Below, piece after piece: positions 5,600 through 13,859 of a stretch of DNA of 21,782 bases. Source of the DNA: an uncultured cyanobacterium (lineage in GTDB: Bacteria > Cyanobacteriota > Cyanobacteriia > PCC-6307 > Cyanobiaceae). A program made the translations under genes and the position numbers. The stretch spans positions 1-21,782 of the forward strand of contig CAIOXF010000193.1 in assembly GCA_903862155.1 (NCBI GenBank), given 5' to 3'. The notes beneath the pieces were generated by a model that had not been told where the DNA came from, made no database searches, and was given only the letters and a program-made list of their open reading frames with translations. Numbering within the stretch: position 1 is the first letter of the stretch; each line of letters opens with the position of its first letter.

Positions 5600-7450
5600 G
5601 TGTCTGTGACCGCCGCCGCTCCGTCCATCTCATCCGGTTCGGCGAGCACCACCACCGGCACCGAAGGCCCGGCCATCGCATTGCCGAAAACCAGCGAGAG
5701 CGAACAGCTGCTGCGCATCCGCCATTCGATGAGCCATGTGATGGCCATGGCGGTGCAGAAGCTGTTCCCCAAGGCCCAAGTGACCATTGGTCCCTGGACC
5801 GAGAGCGGCTTCTACTACGACTTCGACAGTCCTGATCCCTTCACCGAGGCCGACCTCAAGGCCATCAAGAAGGAAATGATCAAGATCATCAATAAGAAGT
5901 TGCCGCTCGAGCGCATCGAAGTGAGCCGCGCCGAGGCCGAAACCAAGATCAAGGCCCAGAACGAGCCCTACAAACTCGAAATCCTGGCCGGCATCCAGGA
6001 ACCGATCACCCTCTACACCCTCGGCGAGGACTGGTGGGATCTCTGTGCTGGCCCGCACGTGGCCAACACCGGCGAGCTGAACCCCAAGGCGTTTGAGCTC
6101 GAGAGCGTGGCCGGGGCGTACTGGCGCGGCGATGAGGCCAACGCCCAGCTGCAGCGGATCTACGGCACCGCCTGGGAAACCCCCGAGCAGCTGGCTGAGC
6201 ACAAGCGGCGGAAGGAAGAGGCCCTGCGCCGCGACCACCGCCGCATCGGCACCGACCTGGATCTGTTCTCGATCGAAGATGAGGCCGGGGCCGGCCTGGT
6301 GTTCTGGCATCCCCGCGGCGCCCGCATGCGCCTACAGATCGAAAACCTCTGGCGCGAACTGCACTTCAACGCCGGCTACGAGCTGCTCTACACCCCCCAC
6401 GTGGCCGATATCAGCCTGTGGAAAACGTCGGGCCACCTCGACTTCTACAGCGAGAGCATGTTCGGCCCGATGCAGGTGGATGAGCGGGAATACCAGCTCA
6501 AGCCGATGAACTGTCCGTTCCACGTGCTCACTTACGCCAGCACGTTGCGAAGCTACCGGGAGCTGCCGATCCGCTGGGCCGAGCTGGGCACGGTGTACCG
6601 CTATGAGCGCCCCGGCGTGATGCACGGCCTGATGCGCGTGCGAGGCTTTACCCAGGATGACGCCCATGTGTTCTGCCTGCCGGAGCAGATCAGCGACGAA
6701 ATCCTGGCGATCCTCGATCTCACCGAGCAGATCCTCTCCACGTTTGATTTCCGCAACTACGAGATCAACCTCTCCACCCGCCCGGAAAAATCCATCGGCG
6801 AAGACGCCGTTTGGGAGCTGGCCACCAACGGCCTGATCGAGGCCCTCAACCGCAAGGGCTGGGCCTACAAGATCGACGAGGGCGGCGGCGCCTTCTACGG
6901 CCCCAAGATCGATCTCAAGATCGAAGATGCCATCGGCCGGATGTGGCAGTGCTCCACCATCCAGCTCGACTTCAACCTGCCCGAGCGGTTTGATCTGGAG
7001 TATGTGGCAGCCGATGGCTCGCGGCAGCGGCCAATCATGATCCACCGCGCCATCTTCGGCTCCCTGGAGCGGTTCTTCGGGATCATGACCGAGAACTACG
7101 CCGGCGATTTTCCGTTCTGGCTGGCCCCCGAGCAGATCCGCCTGCTGCCGGTCACCGATGAGGTGCGTGGCTATGCCGAGCAGATGCAGCAACAGCTCAA
7201 GGCTGCCGGGATCCGGGCCACGATCGACCACTCGGGCGACCGCCTCGGCAAGCTCATCCGCAACGGCGAACAGATGAAGATTCCCGTGCTCGGGGTCATC
7301 GGGGCGAAGGAAGCAGAAACCGGCACGGTGAGCCTGCGCAGCCGCCGCGAGGGCGATCTGGGCAGCGTGGCGGTAGCGGATCTGCTGGCGGCCGCTGGCC
7401 GGGCCAATCAGGATCGGGCCGCCGGCCTGGGCCTTAGCGCCGCCGGCTGA
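5600..7450 (+). CDS. thrS: Threonyl-tRNA synthetase (short form lacking the TGS domain)
   Basis: This class II synthetase charges tRNA-Thr and edits mis-charged serine. It has 616 residues from GTG 5600. The frame extends further upstream, but that part is antisense to DUF2605 and is not ThrRS-like. The editing domain shows HSMSH (His42, His46) and CAGPH (Cys149, His153). The catalytic core carries the zinc ligands Cys305 (in MNCPFH), His356 (in DDAHVF) and His482 (in MIHRAIFGSLERF), with the motif 2 region RYERPGVMHGLMRVRGFTQDDAH. The anticodon-binding domain follows from about residue 513. The N-terminal TGS domain of the long E. coli-type enzyme is absent; instead there is a 35-residue Ser/Thr/Ala-rich leader. 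The gene heads a co-directional series with glk and thrB. Confidence 0.97.
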   Translation: MSVTAAAPSISSGSASTTTGTEGPAIALPKTSESEQLLRIRHSMSHVMAMAVQKLFPKAQVTIGPWTESGFYYDFDSPDPFTEADLKAIKKEMIKIINKKLPLERIEVSRAEAETKIKAQNEPYKLEILAGIQEPITLYTLGEDWWDLCAGPHVANTGELNPKAFELESVAGAYWRGDEANAQLQRIYGTAWETPEQLAEHKRRKEEALRRDHRRIGTDLDLFSIEDEAGAGLVFWHPRGARMRLQIENLWRELHFNAGYELLYTPHVADISLWKTSGHLDFYSESMFGPMQVDEREYQLKPMNCPFHVLTYASTLRSYRELPIRWAELGTVYRYERPGVMHGLMRVRGFTQDDAHVFCLPEQISDEILAILDLTEQILSTFDFRNYEINLSTRPEKSIGEDAVWELATNGLIEALNRKGWAYKIDEGGGAFYGPKIDLKIEDAIGRMWQCSTIQLDFNLPERFDLEYVAADGSRQRPIMIHRAIFGSLERFFGIMTENYAGDFPFWLAPEQIRLLPVTDEVRGYAEQMQQQLKAAGIRATIDHSGDRLGKLIRNGEQMKIPVLGVIGAKEAETGTVSLRSRREGDLGSVAVADLLAAAGRANQDRAAGLGLSAAG

Positions 7451-7466
7451 CGCCGCCACCTCTCCC

Positions 7467-8501
7467 ATGACCACCCTGCTCGCCGGCGACATCGGCGGCA
7501 CCAAGACCCTCCTGGCGCTCTACCGGCTGGAGTTCGGCGGGCAGATGAGCCTGGTGCAAAGCCAGCGCTATCCATCCAGCGACTGGTCCGATCTGGCGCC
7601 GATGGTGCAGGCCTTTCTGGCCGGCATCCCCCAGGCCGGTGCCGGTGATGCCAGCCCCGCCGCCGCCTGCTTTGCCGTGGCCGGCCCCGTGCAGGGCGGC
7701 AAAGCCCGGCTTACCAACCTGCCCTGGCAGCTGGAGGCGGGCGCGCTTAGCCAGGCCACCGGCATTCCGGCGGTGGAGCTGGAAAACGATTTCGCCGTGC
7801 TCATCTACGGCCTGCCCCATCTGGAGGCCCACCAGCAGGCCCTGATCCGGGCGGGGCATCCCGATGGCTCCGAGCCCCTGCTCGTACTCGGAGCAGGCAC
7901 CGGGCTCGGTGTGGCCTGGGGAGTGCCCACGGCCACGGGCCTCAAAGCGATGGCCAGCGAAGGAGCCCACGGCGAGTTCGCGCCGCGCACCGAGCAGGAA
8001 TGGGCACTCAAGCAATGGCTCGCGGCCGAGCAGGGGCTGGAGCGGGTGTCGGTCGAGCGGGTGGTGAGCGGCACCGGTCTGGGCCATGTGGCCAGCTGGA
8101 TGCTCAGCACCCAAGACCCCGCCGGCCAGCACCCCCTGGCTGCCATTCACCTGGCATGGCAGCAAGGCGAACCCGGGGTCGACCTGCCAGCCGCCGTGGC
8201 CCAGGCCGCCAGTGAGGGCGACCCCCTAGCCAGCCAGGCTTTGACCCTATGGCTCGGGGCCTACGGCAGCGTGACCGGGGATCTGGCATTGGCGGGCCTA
8301 AGCCGCGGCGGCATCTGGCTGGCGGGAGGCACCGCTGGCAAGTTGCTGGAGCAATTGCGCAGCCCTGCCTTCTTGGATGCCTTCCTGGCCAAAGGCAGGC
8401 TGCGGCCCGCCCTGGAAACGATGCCAATCACGGGGGTCATCGATCCGGCCATCGGCCAGTTCAGCGCTGCCTGCCGGGCCCGGATGCTGCTGGCGGCCTG
8501 A
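7467..8501 (+). CDS. glk: Glucokinase (bacterial Glk family)
   Basis: This enzyme phosphorylates glucose to glucose 6-phosphate with ATP in the cytoplasm, feeding glycolysis and the oxidative pentose phosphate pathway. It has 344 residues. The N-terminal phosphate-binding motif is GDIGGTKT (7-14). The sugar-binding and catalytic segment is VELENDFAV with Asn-Asp at 107-108. The adenosine/phosphate motif is LGAGTGLGVAWG (141-152), and SEGAHGEFAPR (164-174) is typical of the Glk family rather than ROK. The start lies 16 nt after the thrS stop, so the genes are probably co-transcribed. A separate ROK-family kinase is encoded at 17272-18159, so the window contains two unrelated-subfamily sugar kinases. 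Confidence 0.95.
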   Translation: MTTLLAGDIGGTKTLLALYRLEFGGQMSLVQSQRYPSSDWSDLAPMVQAFLAGIPQAGAGDASPAAACFAVAGPVQGGKARLTNLPWQLEAGALSQATGIPAVELENDFAVLIYGLPHLEAHQQALIRAGHPDGSEPLLVLGAGTGLGVAWGVPTATGLKAMASEGAHGEFAPRTEQEWALKQWLAAEQGLERVSVERVVSGTGLGHVASWMLSTQDPAGQHPLAAIHLAWQQGEPGVDLPAAVAQAASEGDPLASQALTLWLGAYGSVTGDLALAGLSRGGIWLAGGTAGKLLEQLRSPAFLDAFLAKGRLRPALETMPITGVIDPAIGQFSAACRARMLLAA

Positions 8502-8528
8502 GACACTGGGCCCAGCAGAGAAGGCCCG

Positions 8529-9476
8529 ATGGTGCGTCCCCGCGTCGGACAAGGGGTGGCGGTGCATGTGCCAGCCACCACCGCCAACCTGGGCCCTGGC
8601 TTTGATTGCCTCGGCGCCGCCCTGCAGCTCGACAACGTGTTTGAGCTGCGCTGCCTGGAGGGGGGCGGCGAGCGCTTTGAGCTGATCATCGAAGGCAGCG
8701 AGGGAGCCCACCTGCGCGGCGGCCCCGACAACCTGGTGTATCGCTCCGCCCAGCGGGTCTGGAAGGAGGCCGGCGAAGACCCGGTGGGCATCGAGGCCCG
8801 GGTGCGCCTGGCCGTGCCACCGGCCCGGGGCCTGGGCAGCAGCGCCACCGCCATCGTGGCCGGTCTAATCGGCGCCAATGCCCTGGTGGGCGAACCGCTC
8901 AGCAAGGAGAAGCTGCTGGAGCTGGCCATCGATATCGAAGGCCATCCCGACAACGTGGTGCCCTCCCTGGTGGGCGGGCTATGCATGACCGCCAAGGCCG
9001 CCTCCCACCGCTGGCGGGTGGTGCGCTGCGAATGGTCGCCCCAGGTGGTGGCCGTGGTGGCGATCCCGGCGATCCGCCTCACCACCAGTGAGGCCCGCCG
9101 GGCGATGCCGAAAGCGATCCCGATCAGCGACGCCGTGGTGAATCTGGGCTCCCTCACCCTGCTGCTGCAGGGCCTGCGCACGGGCAACGGCGATCTGATC
9201 ACTGATGGAATGCACGACAAGCTGCATGAGCCCTACCGCTGGGGCCTGATTGCCGGAGGCAAACAGGTGCGCGAAGCCGCGATCAATGCCGGCGCCTGGG
9301 GCTGCGTGATCAGTGGCGCTGGCCCCAGCCTGCTGGCCCTGTGCCCGCCGCCAGTGGCGGAGGAGGTGAGCAAGGCGATGGTGCGAGCCTGGCACAAGGC
9401 TGGCGTGGAATCCCGTTCCGAAGTGCTCGGCGTCCAGCAAGAAGGCAGCCGCTGGGAAACCCTTCCCGATCTCTAA
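8529..9476 (+). CDS. thrB: Homoserine kinase (GHMP family)
   Basis: ThrB phosphorylates L-homoserine to O-phosphohomoserine, the substrate of threonine synthase. It has 315 residues. The N-terminal motif PATTANLGPGFDCLG (15-29) and the ATP-binding GHMP motif PARGLGSSATA (98-108) are clear. A C-terminal glycine-rich motif GCVISGAGPSLLAL is also as expected. The start is 27 nt after glk. It sits in the same series as thrS, so the enzyme that commits carbon to threonine and the synthetase that uses threonine are co-directional and possibly co-expressed. Confidence 0.97.
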   Translation: MVRPRVGQGVAVHVPATTANLGPGFDCLGAALQLDNVFELRCLEGGGERFELIIEGSEGAHLRGGPDNLVYRSAQRVWKEAGEDPVGIEARVRLAVPPARGLGSSATAIVAGLIGANALVGEPLSKEKLLELAIDIEGHPDNVVPSLVGGLCMTAKAASHRWRVVRCEWSPQVVAVVAIPAIRLTTSEARRAMPKAIPISDAVVNLGSLTLLLQGLRTGNGDLITDGMHDKLHEPYRWGLIAGGKQVREAAINAGAWGCVISGAGPSLLALCPPPVAEEVSKAMVRAWHKAGVESRSEVLGVQQEGSRWETLPDL

Positions 9477-9524
9477 GGTCGCTAGCAACACCGGGCACCG
9501 GAGGGCCCAACCCAAGTCGCCGCC

Positions 9525-9560
9525 TGGGTAGTTATACCTAGCCCCGTCAGCGCTCGCTGA
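9525..9560 (+). promoter_or_regulatory. Two adjacent inverted repeats and a -10-like box upstream of ndhD
   Basis: The 110-bp gap between thrB and ndhD contains TGGGTA-GTTA-TACCTA (9525-9540, one mismatch), which overlaps a possible -10 box TATACC (9533-9538). It also contains a perfect TCAGCG-CT-CGCTGA (9547-9560), 26 nt before the ndhD start. The positions suit an operator or a leader hairpin. No clear -35 box is visible and no regulator can be named. Confidence 0.35.
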
Positions 9561-9586
9561 TAGATTCAATCCCACTGGGTCTCATT

Positions 9587-11152
9587 GTGATGGACGCCAA
9601 CCTGCCCCCCTTGGCCGCGTCCTCCACGTTTCCCTGGCTCAGTCTCATCACCCTGCTGCCTGCTGCCTTTGCCCTGGTGATGCCGCTGCTACCCGGTGAT
9701 GGCAGCGATCCCAAGATTCCGCGCACCATCGCCTTGACGGTGCTGCTAGGCGATCTGGTGCTGATGCTCGTGTGCTTCAGCCAGCACTTTGACGGCAGCC
9801 TGAGCGAACTACAGCTGGTGGAACGGCTGCCCTGGTTGCCCGCCCTGGGCCTGGAATGGTCGCTCGGGGCCGACGGCCTCTCTGCCCCCCTGGTTGTGCT
9901 CTCGGGTCTGGTGACCCTGCTCTCGGTGGCCGCCAGCTGGAACATCCAGAAGAAAACCCGCCTCTATTTCGCCCTCCTGCTGGTGCAGGCCTCGGCCCAG
10001 GCCCTGGTGTTCCTTTCCCAGGACTTCCTGTTGTTCTTCTTGGCCTGGGAACTGGAACTAGTGCCGGTGTATCTGCTGATTGCCATCTGGGGCGGCCACC
10101 AGCGTCAGTACGCCGCCACCAAGTTCATCCTGTACACCGCCACCGCTTCGCTCCTGATCCTGGTGAGCGGCCTGGCCCTTGCCCTCAACGGCCCCTTCAC
10201 CCTCAACCTCACTGAGCTCGCCGCCCGCTCCCCCGGCGGCACCTTCGGACTGCTCTGCTACCTGGGCTTCCTGGTGGGCTTCGGCGTGAAGCTGCCCATG
10301 TTCCCGCTCCACACCTGGCTCCCCGATGCCCACGGTGAAGCGAACGCCCCAGTGTCGATGTTGCTGGCCGGGGTGCTGTTGAAGATGGGCGGCTACGCCC
10401 TGCTGCGCTTCAACGTGCAGATGTTGCCGGAGGCCCATCTCACGCTGGCCCCGGCCCTGATCGTTCTGGGCATCGTCAACATCGTGTACGGCGCACTCAA
10501 CGCCTTCGCCCAAGACAACGTGAAGCGCCGGATCGCCTGCAGCTCCGTGAGCCATATGGGCTTCGTGCTGGTGGGCATCGGGGCGATCGATGCCCTGGGC
10601 ATGAGCGGCGCCATGCTTCAGATGATCAGCCATGGCCTGATCGCCGCCGCCATGTTCTTCGTAACCGGCGTGTTCTACGAGCGCACCAAGACGCTCTCCA
10701 TCCCCAACATGGGCGGCCTGGCCAAGGCCCTGCCGATCACCTTCGCCTTCTTCGTGGCCAGCTCCCTGGCCTCGCTCGCACTGCCAGGCATGAGCGGCTT
10801 CGTGAGCGAAATCACCGTGTTCCTCGGCCTCACCGAATCCGACCGCTTCACCCTCGGTTTCCGGGTGATTTCCATCGTGCTGGCGGCCATCGGCCTGGTG
10901 CTCACGCCTGTGTATCTGCTCAGCCTCTGCCGGCGGGTGTTCTTCGGCCCCCGCATTCCGGCCCTGGCCGTGGTGGGCGACATGAAGCCCCGGGAGCTGG
11001 TGATCGGCCTCACCCTTCTGGTGCCCACCCTGGTGATCGGCTTTTGGCCCCGTGTCGCGATCGACTTCTACGAAGCCAGCACCGACGCCCTGGCCAACGA
11101 ACTCGGCCGCACCAGCCTGCTGGCCCTGGCCAAGATCACAGCCCTGGGCTGA
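9587..11152 (+). CDS. ndhD: NAD(P)H-quinone oxidoreductase subunit 4 (NDH-1 chain D)
   Basis: NdhD is an antiporter-like proton-pumping membrane subunit of cyanobacterial NDH-1, the thylakoid complex used in respiration and cyclic electron flow around photosystem I. The protein has 521 residues with about 14 hydrophobic helices. Proposed proton-channel residues are present: Glu155 in FFLAWELELVPVYLL, Lys235 in GFGVKLPMFPLHTWLPDAH, and Lys266 in GVLLKMGGYALLR. The start is either GTG 9587 or the adjacent ATG 9590, giving nearly the same protein. Because it stands alone next to thrB and not beside ndhF and cup genes, I infer a D1/D2-type respiratory/cyclic subunit rather than the D3/D4 CO2-uptake type. 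Confidence 0.96.
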   Translation: MMDANLPPLAASSTFPWLSLITLLPAAFALVMPLLPGDGSDPKIPRTIALTVLLGDLVLMLVCFSQHFDGSLSELQLVERLPWLPALGLEWSLGADGLSAPLVVLSGLVTLLSVAASWNIQKKTRLYFALLLVQASAQALVFLSQDFLLFFLAWELELVPVYLLIAIWGGHQRQYAATKFILYTATASLLILVSGLALALNGPFTLNLTELAARSPGGTFGLLCYLGFLVGFGVKLPMFPLHTWLPDAHGEANAPVSMLLAGVLLKMGGYALLRFNVQMLPEAHLTLAPALIVLGIVNIVYGALNAFAQDNVKRRIACSSVSHMGFVLVGIGAIDALGMSGAMLQMISHGLIAAAMFFVTGVFYERTKTLSIPNMGGLAKALPITFAFFVASSLASLALPGMSGFVSEITVFLGLTESDRFTLGFRVISIVLAAIGLVLTPVYLLSLCRRVFFGPRIPALAVVGDMKPRELVIGLTLLVPTLVIGFWPRVAIDFYEASTDALANELGRTSLLALAKITALG

Positions 11153-11197
11153 TCGATCCAGCCCTCCACGGCTGCCCGTTGGGTTTGGGGATACTGA

Positions 11198-13357
11198 ATG
11201 CCGGTGCATCCAAGCCCGGCGATTCGGCCCCAGCCCATGACCTCCCCCGGACCTTCCAGCCTCCCCCTGCTTGCCGGCGAAGGGTTGCCGCCCTTTGAGG
11301 CCATCACCCCCGAGCAGGTGCAGCAGGGCATACCTGTGCTGCTGGAGGAGCTGAACAGCGAGCTCACCGCCCTTGAATCCCAGCTGGAGCAACGGCTGGG
11401 CGAAAGCACGCCGCTGGGCTGGAACGAGGTGATGGAACCCCTGCATCACCTGGGCGAGCGGCTGCGCTGGAGCTGGGGGGTGGTGAGTCACCTCAACGGG
11501 GTGTGCAACACCCCGGAACTGCGCGATGCACATCAGAGCCAGCAGACCGCCGTGGTGGCGTTTGGCAGCCGGGCCGGCCAGTCGCGGGTGATCTACCGGG
11601 CGCTGGAGGGACTGCAACAGCAGGCGGAGCAGCTCGATGGCACCCAGCAACGCATCCTGGAGGCCGAGCTGCGCGACATGCAGTTGCGAGGCGTGGGGCT
11701 GGAGGGCACTGAGCAGGAGGCGTTCAACGCCACCACCACCGAACTGGCCAAGCTCGCCAGCGACTTCGGCAACCACGTGCTGGATGCCACCAACACCTGG
11801 AGCCTGAAGCTCACCGATCCAGCCGAGGTAGCGGGATTGCCCGACAGCCTCAAGGAGCTCCTGGCCCAGGCGGCACGGCAGGCCGGCGACGAGGGCGCCA
11901 CCGCCGAGCAGGGCCCCTGGCTCATGGGGCTCGACATGCCGCGGGTGGTGCCCTTCCTCAAATACAGCCAACGCCGGGATCTGCGGGAAACCGTGTACCG
12001 GGCCCAGGTGGCCCGAGCCTCCAGCGGCGATCTGAACAACTGGCCGCTGATCGAGCGGATCCTGGCCCTGCGGCTCGAGCAGGCCCAGCGCCTGGGCTAC
12101 GCCAACTGGGCCGAGGTGAGCCTGGCCAGCAAGATGGCCGGCTCTGTGGCCGAGGTGGAGCAGCTGCTGGAGGAGTTGCGCGCCGCCGCCTACCCGGCCG
12201 CCCAGCAGGAGTTGGAGCAGTTGAAGGCCGGCGCCAACCGCCACGGCGCCCTGGAAGCCGCTGAACTCAAACCCTGGGATGTGAGCTTCTGGGCCGAAAT
12301 CCTGCGCCAGGAAAGCTTTGAGCTGAACGCCGAAGCCCTGCGCCCCTGGTTCCCCCTGGAGCAGGTGCTGCAGGGGCTTTTTGGCCTGTGCCAGCGGTTG
12401 TTCGACATCCGCATCGTGAGCACCGATCCAGGTGAGGCCCCCACCTGGCATCCGGATGTGCGCTATTTCCGCGTGCTCGATGGCGCCAGCGGCAACCCCC
12501 TAGCCGGCTTTTACCTCGATCCGTTCAGCCGGCCGGGCAGCAAGCGCGGCGGCGCCTGGATGGATGAATGCCTCGGCCGCAGCACAAGCCGGGCCGGTGA
12601 GCCCGTGCTGCCGGTGGCCTACTTGATCTGCAATCAGAGCCCGCCGGTGGGCGATGCCCCGAGCCTGATGACCTTCGACGAGGTGGAAACCCTGTTCCAC
12701 GAGTTCGGCCACGGGCTCCAGCACATGCTCACCACGGTGGAACGCCCCCAGGCCGCCGGCATCAACAACGTGGAGTGGGATGCGGTGGAGCTGCCCAGCC
12801 AGTTCATGGAGAACTGGTGCTACGACCGCAGCACCCTGATGGGCATGGCACGCCACTGGCAGAGCGGCGAGCCCCTGCCCGAGGCGGAATACCAGAAGCT
12901 GCTGGCGGCCCGCACCTTCATGGGCGGCAGCGCCACCCTGCGCCAGGTGCACTTCGCCCTCACCGACCTGCGGCTGCACAGCCAGTGGACGCCGGATGGA
13001 GGCCAGAGCCCGGAGCAACTGCGCCGTGAGGTGGCCCGCACCACCACCGTGCTGGAGCCGATCCCAGAAGACGCCTTTCTTTGCTGTTTCAGCCATATTT
13101 TTGCCGGCGGCTATTCGGCGGGCTACTACTCCTACAAGTGGGCCGAGGTGCTCAGCGCCGACGCCTTCAGCGCCTTTGAGGAGGTGGGCCTGGATATGGA
13201 AGACGAAGTCGTGGCAACCGGCCGCCGCTTCCGCGACACCGTTCTCAGCCTGGGGGGCAGCCGCTCCCCGGCCGAGGTGTTTGAAGCCTTCCGCGGCCGG
13301 TCCCCCAGCAGTGAAGCCCTGATTCGCCATTCAGGGCTCACCACTCAAGCCCGGTGA
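11198..13357 (+). CDS. prlC: M3-family zinc oligopeptidase (oligopeptidase A-like)
   Basis: This cytoplasmic metallopeptidase is likely to degrade short peptides, including possibly cleaved signal peptides, as known for oligopeptidase A. It has 719 residues. The zinc site is HEFGH at 501-505 (in TLFHEFGHGLQHML), with the third ligand Glu531 in VELPSQFMENW. The C-terminal SHIFAGGYSAGYYSYKWAEVL is typical for M3 peptidases and holds substrate-binding Tyr/His residues. There is no signal peptide. ATG at 11198 has GGGGA about 8 nt upstream; ATG at 11237 (13 codons later) is equally plausible, since the extra residues are not family-like. The gene overlaps convergent rlmH by 13 nt. The choice of prlC over another M3 member is by overall similarity. 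Confidence 0.92.
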   Translation: MPVHPSPAIRPQPMTSPGPSSLPLLAGEGLPPFEAITPEQVQQGIPVLLEELNSELTALESQLEQRLGESTPLGWNEVMEPLHHLGERLRWSWGVVSHLNGVCNTPELRDAHQSQQTAVVAFGSRAGQSRVIYRALEGLQQQAEQLDGTQQRILEAELRDMQLRGVGLEGTEQEAFNATTTELAKLASDFGNHVLDATNTWSLKLTDPAEVAGLPDSLKELLAQAARQAGDEGATAEQGPWLMGLDMPRVVPFLKYSQRRDLRETVYRAQVARASSGDLNNWPLIERILALRLEQAQRLGYANWAEVSLASKMAGSVAEVEQLLEELRAAAYPAAQQELEQLKAGANRHGALEAAELKPWDVSFWAEILRQESFELNAEALRPWFPLEQVLQGLFGLCQRLFDIRIVSTDPGEAPTWHPDVRYFRVLDGASGNPLAGFYLDPFSRPGSKRGGAWMDECLGRSTSRAGEPVLPVAYLICNQSPPVGDAPSLMTFDEVETLFHEFGHGLQHMLTTVERPQAAGINNVEWDAVELPSQFMENWCYDRSTLMGMARHWQSGEPLPEAEYQKLLAARTFMGGSATLRQVHFALTDLRLHSQWTPDGGQSPEQLRREVARTTTVLEPIPEDAFLCCFSHIFAGGYSAGYYSYKWAEVLSADAFSAFEEVGLDMEDEVVATGRRFRDTVLSLGGSRSPAEVFEAFRGRSPSSEALIRHSGLTTQAR

Positions 13358-13782
13358 TAGGGCCCGCCCTGGAGGATCGACTGGGCCCGAAAGAGCTGCT
13401 CCAGCAGCAGCAGGCGCGCCAGTTCATGGGGAAAGGTCATCGCGGAAAGCGACAGACGCCAGGCCGCCCGGGCCTTCAGGGCCGGATCAATCCCGTCGGC
13501 GCCGCCGATCACCAGTGCCAGGCGGTCGGAGCCCAGCCGCCCCAGCCGCTCGGCAAAGGCCACGGAATCGAGGGTGGTGCCCTCCTCAGTGAGCACCACC
13601 AGTTGCTCATCGGGCCGCAGCGCCTCTAGCACGGCCTCCGCTTCCTTGGCCATGCCGCTGTCGCGCAGCTCCAGCACCTGCAGACCGGGCAGTCGCTTGA
13701 GGAACACCGCGATGCCCTCGGCGATCCAGCGCTTGCGCACCTTGCCCACCGCAATCACCCGGATGCGAGCGGGATGGAGCAC
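13345..13782 (-). CDS. rlmH: 23S rRNA (pseudouridine1915-N3)-methyltransferase RlmH
   Basis: RlmH is a small SPOUT-fold methyltransferase that methylates pseudouridine 1915 in helix 69 of 23S rRNA in assembled ribosomes. The conserved N-terminus IRVIAVGKVRKRWIAEGI and the knotted C-terminal SAM site (LALVIGGADGIDP, then LSLSAMTFPHELARLLLLEQ and FRAQSILQGGPYHRA) identify it. Using GTG 13782 gives 145 residues, close to the family norm. The frame stays open to an ATG at 13854, but that extra 24-residue extension is Cys/Arg/Pro-rich, unlike the family, and reaches the divergent gene. It is convergent with the M3 peptidase gene (13-nt overlap). Confidence 0.95.
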   Translation of the reverse strand: MLHPARIRVIAVGKVRKRWIAEGIAVFLKRLPGLQVLELRDSGMAKEAEAVLEALRPDEQLVVLTEEGTTLDSVAFAERLGRLGSDRLALVIGGADGIDPALKARAAWRLSLSAMTFPHELARLLLLEQLFRAQSILQGGPYHRA

Positions 13783-13818
13783 GGAGCGCTGGCAGCAGGC
13801 TTCACTGTGCCGGAGTGG

Positions 13819-13848
13819 CCTTGCCGTGCCCGTCAGGATGGGCCAAGG
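13819..13848 (+). promoter_or_regulatory. Possible hairpin covering the kinase ribosome binding site
   Basis: CCTTG (13819-13823) pairs with CAAGG (13844-13848), and inside it GCCC (13828-13831) pairs with GGGC (13840-13843), giving a 9-bp stem interrupted by a 4-nt bulge with an 8-nt loop. The right arm includes the AAGGA ribosome binding site (13845-13849), 10 nt before the ATG at 13860. If transcribed, it could limit translation. Chance is not excluded in GC-rich DNA. Confidence 0.3.
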
Positions 13849-13859
13849 AACCACTGCCG

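Noticed and set aside
6332..7504. A 390-residue minus-strand open frame antisense to thrS
   Set aside because: It is the mirror frame of conserved ThrRS codons, with no family features and no sensible start.
10058..12451. A 797-residue minus-strand open frame antisense to ndhD and the M3 peptidase
   Set aside because: It lies opposite two clear genes, has a Gly/His/Gln-rich composition typical of the reverse frame of GC-rich coding DNA, and shows no recognisable motifs.
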